Source: Cordylochernes scorpioides (Eukaryota; Arthropoda; Arachnida; Pseudoscorpiones; Chernetidae). From it: a DNA stretch of 64,000 nt. The position numbers and the translations under genes were made by a program. Within the stretch, counting starts at the first letter, position 1; each line of letters begins with the position of its first letter. Where the stretch lies: positions 139,833,505 to 139,897,504 of the forward strand of contig CP092865.1 in the NCBI GenBank assembly GCA_030710605.1, in the 5' to 3' direction. The notes under the pieces were generated by a model. The model was given only the letters and a program-made list of their open reading frames with translations. It had not been told where the DNA came from and searched no databases. Positions 45,150 to 56,094 of this stretch are shown here, in pieces.

Positions 45150-45895
45150 GTACACTCATGAACAAAACTTAAGGAAGTTGTACCTTTAAACATGTATATC
45201 GGGATTCAGACAATAACTCTAAAAGATATTACAGTGACATTTATTGAAGACACACGAGATAACCAAGTGTGAACAAAATTGAATATTTCTCTTTCAAAAG
45301 TAAGTAAGTTGTACCTTTCAACATGTATATCGGGATTCAGACAATAACTCTGAAAGATATTACAGTGACCTTTATTGAAGACACACGAGATAACCAAGTG
45401 TGAACAAAATTGAATATTTCTCTTTTAAACTTAAGTAAGTTGTACCTTTTAACATGTATATCGGGATTCAGACAATAACTCTGAAAGATATTACAGTGAC
45501 CTTTATTGAAGACACACGAGATAACCAAGTGTGAACAAAATTGAATATTTCTCTTTTAAACTTAAGTAAGTTGTACCTTTCAACATGTATATCGGGATTC
45601 AGACAATAACTCTGAAAGATATTACAATGACCTTTATTGAAGACACACGAGATAACCAAGTGTGAACAAAATTACCTCTGTCCTCTTTAAACTTAAGGAA
45701 GTTGTACCTTTTAGCATGTATATCAGGATTCAAACAATAACTCTGAAAGATATTACAGTCACCTTTATTGAAGACACACTAGATAGCAAAGTATGGACAA
45801 AATTGCCTCTGTCAATTTCAAAAAAAAAAAAAAAAACAGTCGTCAGGTGAAATCAAAGACTTTCTACTTCCTCAAGTTTTGTCTCTCATGACTGT
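45150..45895 (+). mobile_element. MITE-1 expanded into a 131-bp tandem array
   Basis: Five units at 131-bp spacing, each from ttaagtaagttgtacct through tatcgggattcagacaataa to gtgtgaacaaaattgaat, then one normal right end (aagttttgtctctcatgact). The left end is acactcatgaacaaaactta. Units 2-4 differ by only a few bases. Confidence 0.9.
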
Positions 45896-46255
45896 AATTT
45901 AAAATCAGCGGGAGACAAGTAGTCACATTCTATTAATTCCAAACGCCTAAAAGCAATGAAAGTATAATAAAACAATTACCCAGAAGTAAGGGAAGAATAG
46001 TAAAGAAGCCCTTTAATTGATTGCGACGAGAAATGTGGGAATTGGAAATCTATTGGGAATTGATTGCCTACGAGGGGACTCTAGCTGTTCCTCACACACC
46101 ATTCTCTGAATATGTCGTTCTGTGATGGACATTGTCCTTCTAAACATTAGGTGTCAGAGATTGTTAAATGTTTTATATAAGACAAACTTGCTATAAAAGA
46201 ATTAGCAATAAGTTTATATCTGTTGGAACGAACACAAGCAAGCGTTCGAGTAAAG
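45896..46255. other. No gene seen
   Basis: No match recognised. Confidence 0.4.
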
Positions 46256-46538
46256 TCGTGCTTATCTACGGACTTATCTCGACCGGTCGCCGGACCTGCA
46301 GTCCTGGATCTTTCCAGTTGGTCTTAAGGACCACGCCATCACCATCTCCTTAGAAGCGAAGCATGCAATCTACGTTTTCTTCGTAGATCGTGAAATGTGT
46401 GATGTCGCTGGAGACCCGCTGGCGATTCTCCACCAAACTCTGCAGCAGTGGCAGAGGCGCCATATTCATTGTACATAGAATCAAAAAAGGCATATCCTGA
46501 CCACGTTCACATGAACTTTTTAGATGGCAGAGCGCCAT
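46256..46538 (-). pseudogene. Possible coding relic, unrecognised
   Basis: On the minus strand an ATG at 46,538 opens 62 codons (...VENRQRVSSDITHFTIYEEN..., ending MLRF) to a TAA at 46,350. The same frame then continues for 27 more protein-like codons (GDGDGVVLKTNWKDPGLQVR...) before a TAG. The region is GC-richer than its surroundings. Could be a decayed exon, a captured fragment or chance. No family recognised. Confidence 0.25.
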
Positions 46539-46545
46539 CTAGTGG
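46532..46545 (-). promoter_or_regulatory. CTCF-like motif
   Basis: CCACTAGATGGCGC on the minus strand fits the bilaterian CTCF core CCASYAGRKGGCRS at all 14 positions. It lies in the GC-rich patch 46,250-46,800. Occupancy cannot be told from sequence. Confidence 0.45.
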
Positions 46546-46984
46546 AACAGAAGCGCCCGGGGTCAACACAACAGTATCAGCTCAGAGTGTGATACAGTGT
46601 GTCCATCTAGGCAGGCCGCTTCTGGTTCTCTCTCCATGTCTCGGTGTTAGGCATCCAGATTTGTGTCATGGCCTCCACCTCTGTCTCGTGGGCTGTCTCC
46701 GACTAGCTCGGTGCTAACATCTAGCCCTGCCTCTGCTTCTTGTTGTCCGCGTGTGGGAAGAACATCAACACTTTCGCCCCACGTCTATGACTGCCAGTTT
46801 ATTGACACGTCAGTTTACTCGGGGTTACAGCATATATATTTATAATTGAAGATAAAATTGTGAAGCGGGTTTAAATACTACAAAGATTTATCACAATTAG
46901 TTTCTATATGTTAAAATGTTTGCTTTCAAGCGATAGTTACTCTTCAACAGAATTAATTAAAAAACATGGACTATTTCTTACAAG
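46546..46984. other. GC-richer patch, no gene seen
   Basis: 46,546-46,800 is GC-richer with overlapping short frames on the plus strand; none recognised. Confidence 0.4.
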
Positions 46985-47290
46985 AATTGTTTACAGATTC
47001 TGTCTCTAGTTTATAGAATGAACTGTCGATTCACAACATCCACAGTAAAACTAACAATTTAAAACTTGTGATCATAATGTACAATACAGAACCTACCTCT
47101 AGTTGATAGAATGAACAACTCACAGAGAAAAACTAACCATACATCTTTTTTTGTGATATCAAAATGCACAAATATAGAACATTTCTCTATTTGATACAAT
47201 GAACAACTCCCAGAAGAAAACTAACCATGCATCTTTTTTTGCTATCAAGTGCACAAATACAGAACGTTTCTCTATTTAATAGAGATAACT
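46985..47290. repeat. Degenerate tandem repeat, ~85-bp unit
   Basis: Three to four units with ctctagttgatagaatgaac, aaaactaaccatacatcttt and atgcacaaatatagaac. Confidence 0.8.
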
Positions 47291-47659
47291 ATCAAGTCCA
47301 ACATACACACACACACAGAAGATGAAACCTGCGAGCAGAATGCACAAACACGACTTATCTGTCCAACAGGACTTCAATTAGACCGTCCTAATCCTCAGAG
47401 CTCTCGCCTGTAAATCTCCTCTAAGCCGATTGTCCACAAATCCTGTACTGTAGCAGTTCGCACGGTTACATGCTGTCACATTCAGAATTACTAGGCTTGG
47501 AGACCAAGTCTCTCCGACATCGGCTTCCATTCCACATCTGCGATCTTCCTAAATACATAACTTGCCGTCCCGTCCTCATCACCTGCCTAACTCTTGTTTT
47601 AAAAGGAAAAATTATAAAACAAGAAGTTTTCAGTCAAAATCAAGAATGTTAGGTGTTTG
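47291..47659. other. No gene seen
   Basis: No match recognised. Confidence 0.4.
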
Positions 47660-47712
47660 CACTCATGGACAAAACTAAAGGAAATTGTACCTTTCAGCAT
47701 GTATTGTTCTTT
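47660..47712 (+). mobile_element. MITE-1 left end only
   Basis: cactcatggacaaaactaaa to tttcagcatgtattgttc. It stops 8 bp before the Helitron. Confidence 0.65.
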
Positions 47713-47720
47713 AGTCTACA

Positions 47721-47912
47721 CTAGTCGAATGACCCGAGAAAATTTACAAATAACTCGAAAAATATAAGGGATAGAGATCTGAAATTTTTACTATAAGTTT
47801 TTCCAGATTCTACTCTATATGCTGTTAAAATTCCAGGCAGATTAGTTACGTATTATGGACGTGTATAGCCGACAAACATACATACATACACTGACTTTTA
47901 TATATAGAGAGA
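47721..47912 (-). mobile_element. Short complete non-autonomous Helitron
   Basis: 192 bp. On the minus strand the 5' end is TCTCTCTATATATAAAAG (47,912), preceded by A; the 3' end is tcattcgaCTAG (47,724-47,721), followed by T. The hairpin seen in related copies is degenerate (ctcgggtcatt). The TCTCTCTATATATAAA start is one I associate with animal Helitrons. Confidence 0.65.
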
Positions 47913-48624
47913 TTATTTTTGGTTTTCTTCTTTACAACATGTAGCTAACTCCCCACCAGTTCTTGAGTTTTTTATCCTCATTCATCTTGGTTTTCTTCTT
48001 TCTTGTTTACTGCCTAGTCGGGATTTCTAAGGAACAAAGAAGAAAAGTCAGAGAGCCTCCAGTACTAAGATCTTAATAAAAAATTAAATATTCAAAAATG
48101 AGAAAATTCAACTACACAAATAAAAAACACAAAATTAAATATTCACACGTAGTTAATTTATGTACAAAAATATTAAGAGAATTGTCCCAGGAGACGAATT
48201 TTTGTTATATTCAAATTATTCTGTAAAAGTGATGAAAAGTTTTCTTCTCCCATTGTGTTCTTTCTTTATCACTGTCTTCGGCATCGTATATTGATCCTGT
48301 TTTTTTAATCTTTTGTTGGAAGCTGTGGATAAACAATTATTCTGGTATTTCGCTGTGTATACAAAGGAGAAGGGGAGAGTAAATAGCCAGTACCTGCTAG
48401 TTACTCTTAACCAAACATTCTGTCCCCTGCAGCAACAAGCTTTATTTTCTTTCTTCCTTTCTTTCCACTATGGTTATCTTCTTAGACGAATATTTTTTGC
48501 GCATATAAAATAGCTATATTTTATTTTGATATAGATTTTTTATATTTTTATATAAAGATATTCTCTGTATATTTATAAAATAAATTATAATCCTTCGTGT
48601 GTTTTTTTTTCTAACCAATACCTT
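47913..48624. other. AT-rich, no gene seen
   Basis: Nothing recognisable. Confidence 0.5.
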
Positions 48625-48880
48625 TCTTGTACACGTGGTGATGGTAGTGCTTATCTCCATAGTTAAACCAATTCCTGAAATCCACTTCTCTCCAATTTTG
48701 CGATTGCAGCATTAGAGAGAGGAGCAGAATTCATTGGAGTATTTAGATGCGTTTCTTGTACATGTGGCCATGATAATCAATGGTGGGTAGTAGTTGGTGA
48801 TTGGTTTAACTGTAAGTACACCACATGTCTACACATGTAGAAAGTATTACGACTTTTGTACTTACAAGTGTTCCAGAATC
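48625..48880 (-). mobile_element. SINE body copy
   Basis: gccatgataatcaatggtgg and taagtacaccacatgtctac match 13,831-13,960. Duplicated start (tgtacacgtgg at 48,629, tgtacatgtgg at 48,758). Confidence 0.6.
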
Positions 48881-48959
48881 CTGTTTAGTAACATGCATTC
48901 AATAGTGGGGTTGGACATCTGAAAGAATCGGGAGCCACTAAAAGACTTTTTTTTTTCTT

Positions 48960-49018
48960 CATAAACATATATATAATTTTTTTTCTTTACATATCCAGGT
49001 ACGCCCTTTTATATAATA
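48960..49018. mobile_element. FB-A right end only
   Basis: tttctttacatatccaggta then cgcccttttatata, the end of the FB-A fold-back family. Confidence 0.7.
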
Positions 49019-49104
49019 TATATAAATATTATGATAGAATGTGTTTATTTGTATAAAATGTATTTATAATCAAACAAATGTCACAAGTTTCTGGAGATGT
49101 GTTT

Positions 49105-49320
49105 CTTTTATCTTTATTAAAGGTATTCTCGAGCTTTAGGGTATCTCTGCCCATTTACCGGAGTATATAAAAACATATAAACGCCGTTAAGATGCTAACT
49201 GATTTAAATGTATATATAAATCAGTAAGCATCTTAACGGGGTTTGTATGTTTCTTTGTACTCCGGTAAATGGGCAGAGTACCCTAAAGCTCGAGAATACC
49301 TTTAATAAAGATAAAATAAA
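49105..49320. mobile_element. Near-perfect palindrome, ~97-bp arms
   Basis: tttatctttattaaaggtat (49,117) through aagatgctaactgattta pairs with taaatcagtaagcatctta... through atacctttaataaagataaa (49,312). The loop is about 12 bp (aatgtatatata). About six mismatches. Confidence 0.9.
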
Positions 49321-49339
49321 CTAATCTAAAATATCTGTG

Positions 49340-50880
49340 GTATTTTGGTCATTTATTCCTCGTTCACGCTGAGATCATTGTTGAAGAAAGCCTGGAAACT
49401 CTGAGCACTCTACTCAAAACTTTTCTGTTTCGCAAGAGAGCGAAAAGATCACCAGCAACATGCTATTTTGCGTAGAAGATCCTGATATCATCGATGCACT
49501 GCGACTATTTTGGCAAATTACATCTATTGCCTCGGTGTACCTCACTGATGGAGATTACACCTTCAAGGAAGACCGTCATGTTGTCTTCATCATGATGAAT
49601 GAATAATTGATGTTGGAAAGCTTTCTTCGCACGTCTGGACGCCCATTCTAAGGAAGCGATAGTCATTAGCTTTATCTCTTTCGGGATTAAATGCTCCAGA
49701 TGTTTCAAGATGGAAGGAAATGAGAACAAACTGTCTCCTATTTGCCCAATCGATTCAGCAGAACAGCGAGGACGAAGCTCATTGAGCTTGTCACCTATCT
49801 ATTGCAGCCACATCTCGGTCACTACATCACTGGATATGTCTTTGGCTCCGAAAGCCAAAACACTCAAACGACCAATGTTCAGATTCACTCTGCGCTAATG
49901 GAGAAAAGATGAAGAAAGTCATCAAATGTGAATCATCCCCAATTTCTTTAACATAGTGTTTAAAAGCCAGAAGAAGGTCGGAGCACTTATCGAACGAGTC
50001 CCTAGCTCCCTGTTCACGACGTTGGGCTCATTGAGTTTGAGAAGGAAGAAATTTAAAGGCCATATATATTTTCATTTCTTTTTCTTGGAAAATGCATGGG
50101 GAATTTGAACTGGTGGTAGACGACCAGATTTCACCATCTAATCACCAAACTGATCTTGGAGGCTGCATTCACACTCTCAAAAAAGACTGGTCTAAATGTC
50201 AAGTAGCAGAACCAAGTGTACGCATATGGCTTCCGCATTATGTGCATTAATCTGTGCATGCTTGCTAATCGTGAGAGAAGAATTTAGTTGTGCTGCCTTT
50301 TGAGGTAAATGTAGTCATTGGATGTTGTCTTCATCCAGAAGACCTGAGTCTCAAATCTGTATTATGCCAGCAGTTGCCAGCGTCCCCACTTATGTCTTCG
50401 CGCCGGGAGTCTTTGTCTCTTAACATCGTTTCCCGAAAGTAGCATCATCCACGTCTTCATCAGCATTTGGTATCATAAGGCGGCGTTTATCAATTGCTAT
50501 CTTGCTTATCCTTCAAGCGGCTTCCCATCAAGAAAATACGTTGATTCTCGATGAATAGAATATCTTAAATGATCCTGTTAGCAACATATCGTCTAGTTCT
50601 CAGTTGAAATATTCACTAAACCTTTGAACAGGCCCCATGATATCCCTTCTGAAGGTGCTGGCTTACATCGAGGGGTTCCTCCTGCTGCACGGCGGAATAG
50701 ACGCCGCATCCGAGTCAGGGGATTTCTCATCTTATCTTTCTCGATGGAGCTAAGAAAGTTTGCGCCGTCAAGGATGCAGCTACCTCAGGTCTCTCATAGG
50801 TCCTCTGCAAGGTTGGGTCATTTGGTGAAGTCTGGATGATAGCGCCCTGGCCATCCTAACTTCTACCAAAGCCACGTAAA
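49340..50880 (-). pseudogene. Decayed coding region of unknown origin
   Basis: Minus-strand translation gives protein-like blocks broken by scattered stops and frame changes. 50,020-49,880 (46 codons, DSFDKCSDLLLAFKHYVKEI...) has no stop. 49,729-49,370 is one frame with only two TAGs (KEIKLMTIASLEWASRRAKK..., DNMTVFLEGVISISEVHRGN, then LFALLRNRKVLSRVLRVSRL). 50,470-50,180 (KRRLMIPNADEDVDDATFGK..., AAQLNSSLTISKHAQINAHN) and about 50,845-50,720 (PNDPTLQRTYERPEVAASLT) also look coding. GC is higher than in the flanks. No RT, transposase, integrase or host domain recognised. Start and end are approximate. Confidence 0.4.
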
Positions 50881-51329
50881 TATTTAAATATTTCTTAAAC
50901 TTAGAGGTGAGAGGAGTTCTTGGATAGGTCATGTGTTAAGACATGATAGCCTTAAAAGGATTGGTTGAAGTATGTATTGAAGGTATCAGATCAAGATAAT
51001 GCCCTCTCTTACTCATTTGTTGAGCTGAAGAGAAATGAAGATAGAACTAAGAGAACGTTTTTTGCCACACTTGAGAACTAGCGCTGTGAATGGAATATAG
51101 GAGCCTGATTTAGGACTGATTCCCCTGAAATAATTAAGTAAAAAAACTGTGTAAACATCTTCGCCATTATTATCATACATAGCTTTTACTATGTCTATCT
51201 ACCTAAAGTTCCGTTTCAAGTATTTAGCCATACATATTTTCGCATATACGTCTTCACACATAGATTATTTTTCATTTAAACCTTCTTTATACGGTACAGG
51301 TTTTGTTTATGCCTCTGATTATATGACAA
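50881..51329. other. No gene seen
   Basis: May hold more of the decayed region but without readable blocks. Confidence 0.35.
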
Positions 51330-51515
51330 ACACTCATAGACAAACTAAAGGAATTGAAACGTCTTTTAAGGAGACAGGCAAATTTATTCATACTTGGTTA
51401 TCTAGTATGTATTCAATAAAGGTCACTGTATTATCTTTCAGAGTTATTGTCTGAATCCCGATATACATGCTTAAAGATACAACTTCCTCAAGTTTTGTCC
51501 ATGAGTGTATATCTG
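51330..51515 (-). mobile_element. MITE-1, both ends present
   Basis: acactcatagacaaactaaa to ...aagttttgtccatgagtgta. 186 bp, one of the shortest complete copies. Confidence 0.8.
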
Positions 51516-52589
51516 TATAATTTTATGATTTGAAGTTTCTATACTTTCTTGATATGTAAAACCTAGTATGATCATCATAATCATGGATAAAGCAGTATGC
51601 TAAGTGCATCATTAGATTACCAGCGCTTTAAGGAATTCGAGGTTACACATTAAACTTGGTAAAAAAGAGAATGAAGGATAAAATGTAAAGTATTCACACA
51701 ACAGGTATTCACAATTTAAGAAGAAGCATCAGCAAATGAAAGTCTAGAGTAGGACATAATTTTCAACCGCGTTTAAACAAAAAGAGATAACAAAACATTG
51801 TAGAAATCAATATTCAAAAGAAATAATTTTCTTTTTCTATAAACATCATTTTCGACAAAATAAAGTCGAATAGAATTATTTCTACATAAAAGTACAAATA
51901 TGCGCCTGAATAATGGTCTCGAATAAAATACCATTTGATATAAATGTAGACACAAAGAAAATAATGGAATGTTTTATCGTCTGCTCCAGTTTGAGTAATA
52001 AAATTTGGCGGGAAATAATGGCGGGAAACCGCGCCAAGAGTCGTGATAAGGCAGTGTAGCCGGGCAATCAATATCTTCTGTGATGAATATTCATAGATAC
52101 GTATCATATTTCCTGGAAAATGGCCGTGTCGAGGGCTGGAATAGATCCCTGGTATTGTTTACAGGCCCTGTGGAATATTGGTAGAATATATTTATTGTCC
52201 TATATTTTATATGTCCCCATAATAGAATGTTAGAAAAATATTTTATAGGAACTTATTTATATCATGTAAAAGAGACTGAAAAATGATTGTGAGATAATAA
52301 ATTTCGTGAGGAAATATTCGCTGAATTTATTCAGATACTGATAATTTCATTAATATTTTAATTTCTGAATCTATGTAGTGGTTGTTGGTGGAAAATGGGG
52401 CCGCAATGGGAATTATAACTGCTGCGGTTGACAATGTGACGGTCTTTTGTCACCTGTTTGCTTTGAATGTTGGAACACATAGCGTTTCCCATCGTACATT
52501 TTGCCTAACGAGGGCTAATCACCATTTGATGTTGTTGGTGGATCGATAGAATGTTTGCCACGGGGGGTTGGCCAGCTCCCAACGTTCTG
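51516..52589. other. AT-rich, no gene seen
   Basis: The minus-strand open frames at 51,773-52,107 are short and AT-biased. I see no family. Confidence 0.5.
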
Positions 52590-54925
52590 GTAGCTTTCTC
52601 TTGGCAGCATCTACCGTCCTTCAAACCCTTTAGTAGTTCACACTTGGTAGCATCTAACGTCCTTCAAACCCTTTGGTAGCTCTCACTTGGTAGCATCTAC
52701 CGTCAATCAAACTCTTTAGTAGCTCAAACTTGGTAGCATCTACCGTCCTTCAAACCCTTTGGTAGCTATCACTTGGTAGCATCTACCGTCAATCAAACTC
52801 TTTAGTAGCTCAAACCTGGTAGCATCTACCGTCCTTCAAACCCTTTGGTAGCTATCACTTGGTAGCATCTACCGTCTTTCAAATTCTTTGGTAGCTCTCA
52901 CTTGGTAGCATCTACCGTCCTTCAAACCCTTTGGTAGTTCACACTTGGTAGCATCTACCGTCCTTTAAACCCTCTAGTAGTTTACACTTGGTATCATCAA
53001 CCGTCCTTCAAACCCTCTAGTAGTTCACACTTGGTAGCATCTACCGTCCTTTAAACCCTCTAGTAGTTCACACTTGGTATCATCTACCGTCCTTCAAACC
53101 CTCTATTAGTTCACACTTGGTAGCATCTACCGTCTTTCAAACCCTCTAGTAGCTCTCTCACTTGGTAGCATCTACCGTCCTTCAAACCCTCTAGTAGCTC
53201 TCACTTGGCAGCATCTACCGTCCTTCAAACCCTTTAGTAGTTCACACTTGGTAGCATCTAACGTCCTTCAAACCCTTTGGTAGCTCTCACTTGGTAGAAT
53301 CTACCGTCAATCAAACTCTTTAGTAGCTCAAACTTGGTAGCATCTACCGTCCTTCAAACCCTTTGGTAGCTATCACTTGGTAGCATCTACCGTCTTTCAA
53401 ATTCTTTGGTAGCTCTCACTTGGTAGCATCTACCGTCCTTCAAACCCTTTGGTAGTTCACACTTGGTAGCATCTACCGTCCTTTAAACCCTCTAGTAGTT
53501 TACACTTGGTATCATCAACCGTCCTTCAAACCCTCTAGTAGTTCACACTTGGTAGCATCTACCGTCCTTTAAACCCTCTAGTAGTTCACACTTGGTATCA
53601 TCTACCGTCCTTCAAACCCTCTATTAGTTCACACTTGGTAGCATCTACCGTCTTTCAAACCCTCTAGTAGCTCTCTCACTTGGTAGCATCTACCGTCCTT
53701 CAAACCCTCTAGTAGCTCTCACTTGGTAGCATCTACCGTCCTTCAAACCCTCTAGTAGCTCTCACTTGGTAGCATCTACCGTCCTTTAAACCCTCTAGTA
53801 GCTCACACTTGGTAGCATCTACCGTCCTTCAAGCCCTTTGGTAGCTCTCACTTGGTAGCATCTACCGTCTTTCAAACCCTCTAGTAGCTCTCTCACTTGG
53901 TAGCATCTACCGTCCTTCAAGCCCTCTAGTAGCTCACACTTGGTAGCATCTACCGTCCTTCAAACCCTTTGGTAGCTCTCACTTGGTAGCATCTACCGTC
54001 CTTCAAACCCTTTGGTAGTTCTCACTTGGTAGCATCTACCGTCCTTCAAACCCTTTGGTAGCTCTCACTTGGTAGCATCTACCGTCCTTCAAACCCTTTG
54101 GTAGCTCTCACTTGGTAGCATCTACCGTCCTTCAAACCCTCTAGTAGCTCTCACTTGGTAGCATCTACCGTCCTTCAAACCCTCTAGTAGCTCTCACTTG
54201 GTAGCATCTACCGTCCTTCAAACCCTTTGGTAGCTCTCACTTGGTAGCATCTACCGTCCTTCAAACCCTTTTGTAGCTCTCACTTGGTAGCATCTACCGT
54301 CCTTCAAACCCTTTGGTAGCTCACACTTGGTAGCATCTACCGTCCTTCAAACACTTTGGTAGTTCACACTTGGTAGCATCTACCGTCCTTCAAACCCTCT
54401 AGTAGTTCACACTTGGTATCATCTACCGTCCTTCAAACCCTCTATTAGTTCACACTTGGTAGCATCTACCGTCCTTCAAACCCTCTAGTAGCTCACACTT
54501 GGTAGCATCTACCGTCCTTCAAACCCTCTAGTAGTTCACACTTGGTAGCATCTACCGTCCTTCAAACCCTTTGGTAGTTCTCACTTGGTAGCATCTACCG
54601 TCCTTCAAACCCTTTGGTAGCTCTCACTTGGTAGCATCTACCGTCCTTCAAACCCTTTGGTAGCTCTCACTTGGTAGCATCTACCGTCCTTCAAACCCTC
54701 TAGTAGCTCACACTTGGTAGCATCTACCGTCCTTCAAACCCTTTGGTAGCTCACACTTGGTTGCATCTACCGTCCTTCAAACCCTTTGGTAGCTCTCATT
54801 TGGTAGCATCTACCGTCCTTCAAACCCTTTGGTAGCTCTCATTTGGTAGCATCTACCGTCCTTCAAACCCTTTGGTAGCTCTCATTTGGTAGCATCTACC
54901 GTCCTTCAAACCCTTTGGTAGCCCA
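52590..54925. repeat. Satellite, 43-bp unit, about 54 copies
   Basis: Unit cttggtagcatctaccgtcc + ttcaaaccctctagtagctctca. Variants (aatcaaactctttagtagct; gtatcatctacc) recur in the same order 604 bp apart (52,601 and 53,205), a higher-order repeat of 14 units. The right third is the most uniform, implying recent expansion there. Confidence 0.97.
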
Positions 54926-55137
54926 ATTTTACCACTTCACCATTTTAAACCAGATTAAACACCTTTTTCGTAAATTCGACTGATTTCATAACTCTTCTCG
55001 TAGAATGTTATGAAACCAAAGCCGCCCCTTTACTGATGAGAGCCAAAGCCCGAAACCATGGTATACAGGTTGTTGGCTTTGGTCTGAATTTGTCAAAACT
55101 GGTGTTGAGCCTCATTCATCATCACCACTAGTATAGT
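54926..55137. repeat. Dispersed repeat H
   Basis: 55,018-55,128 (aagcccgaaaccatggtata, aaaactggtgttgagcctca) matches 37,405-37,485. Confidence 0.6.
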
Positions 55138-55455
55138 AACTCCGCCCATGCCGGTCCCAAGCCCGGATGAAAAAGGAGGAGGGGGAGCAGTAACAAGCTC
55201 ACTAAAAAACCTGGGCTCAGCTGGCCTGGCCGATAGTACCCTGTAAGGGCTCCTAATCCAGGGATACAGGATGAGCAACGTTTGTACTCCATGTTAGGAG
55301 CGGCTGCACATGGCGTCTGTTCCTCATGTCAGAGGCGGCCTTTTTTTTTTTTTTTTGAAGCTAAGTCGGCCTGCCACTGAGTAGTGCTCCCAGTCTTAAT
55401 GACAAAGGCAGACGCATTCTACTTCACCCAGTGTGGCGATAAGAAAGAAGAAGAA
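55138..55455 (+). mobile_element. LINE-like 3' end (family R)
   Basis: From tccgcccatgccggtcccaa to gataagaaagaagaagaaga, with a 16-T run at 55,340. Best aligned with 41,856-42,180. Confidence 0.6.
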
Positions 55456-55546
55456 GACTAGTATAGTGTTTTACCAGTTTGATGAGCATAATACATCGTT
55501 CTGATATATAATTAAAGAGATAGATGCTTCTCTAGGTGCACGTAAA

Positions 55547-56067
55547 TGTCATAATTGGAATATAATTGTATGCACCTCCGACCCACTATGCATGTACAAT
55601 GTATGATTTTCAAAGATGTAATAAAGAACAAGGTAACTGGAGGAAAGAAGTAGCAACCAATAGGAAAACGGGCACGTCCCAGCCTTCGACCAATGGGAAG
55701 GAAGACGACTCGTGGTGTTAAATCGAGAAGTAAGAACAGTCAGTAGTGATTTGGCTCTCATAGGAACAACACTTACAGTTACGCTTTGGCTCCCAAGGAG
55801 GTGACATCGGCTCTGGACCTCTTCCCCTCTGCTCATCCCGTAGCTAAGTACAATCACCGCCATGTGATCAGATAGGAACAATCAAAACCCGCTCCGCTCT
55901 TCTCAAGCTTTCTTCCCTCCAACCCAGTTGCCTTTTATTTCCAAACCCCATCACGTGTCCTGATTATTCCTAACTGTATGTTTAAACTTCCACTCAAACG
56001 ACTGCGTTTCAACCAATCCTCACCATTCAAATCGAACAACAAGAAATTCCGCAACGATATTGTCACA
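55547..56067 (+). repeat. Gypsy 5' LTR
   Basis: TGTCATAATTGG ... ATATTGTCACA, ends TG...CA. Contains CCAAT boxes (55,650; 55,688) and aataaa (55,619). No strong TATA box is seen; cagtcagtagtg (55,737) could be the initiator. Confidence 0.95.
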
Positions 56068-56070
56068 GAA

Positions 56071-56088
56071 CGGATAAGTCGACAGGAT
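56071..56088 (+). promoter_or_regulatory. Candidate primer-binding site of Gypsy
   Basis: CGGATAAGTCGACAGGAT, 3 nt after the LTR. The last 14 nt equal the sequence inside the LARD-like LTR (6,850-6,863). Agrees at about 13 of 18 places with the tRNA-Ser-type site of mag-like elements as I recall it. Confidence 0.45.
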
Positions 56089-56094
56089 AAAGAG

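Noticed and set aside
45206-45659. Three nearly identical 63-codon minus-strand frames
   Set aside because: They repeat every 131 bp because the MITE-1 unit does. No coding character.
55549-55881. 110-codon minus-strand frame, repeated at 62,711-63,043
   Set aside because: It lies within the LTRs, antisense to gag-pol, so it is duplicated with them. No domain.
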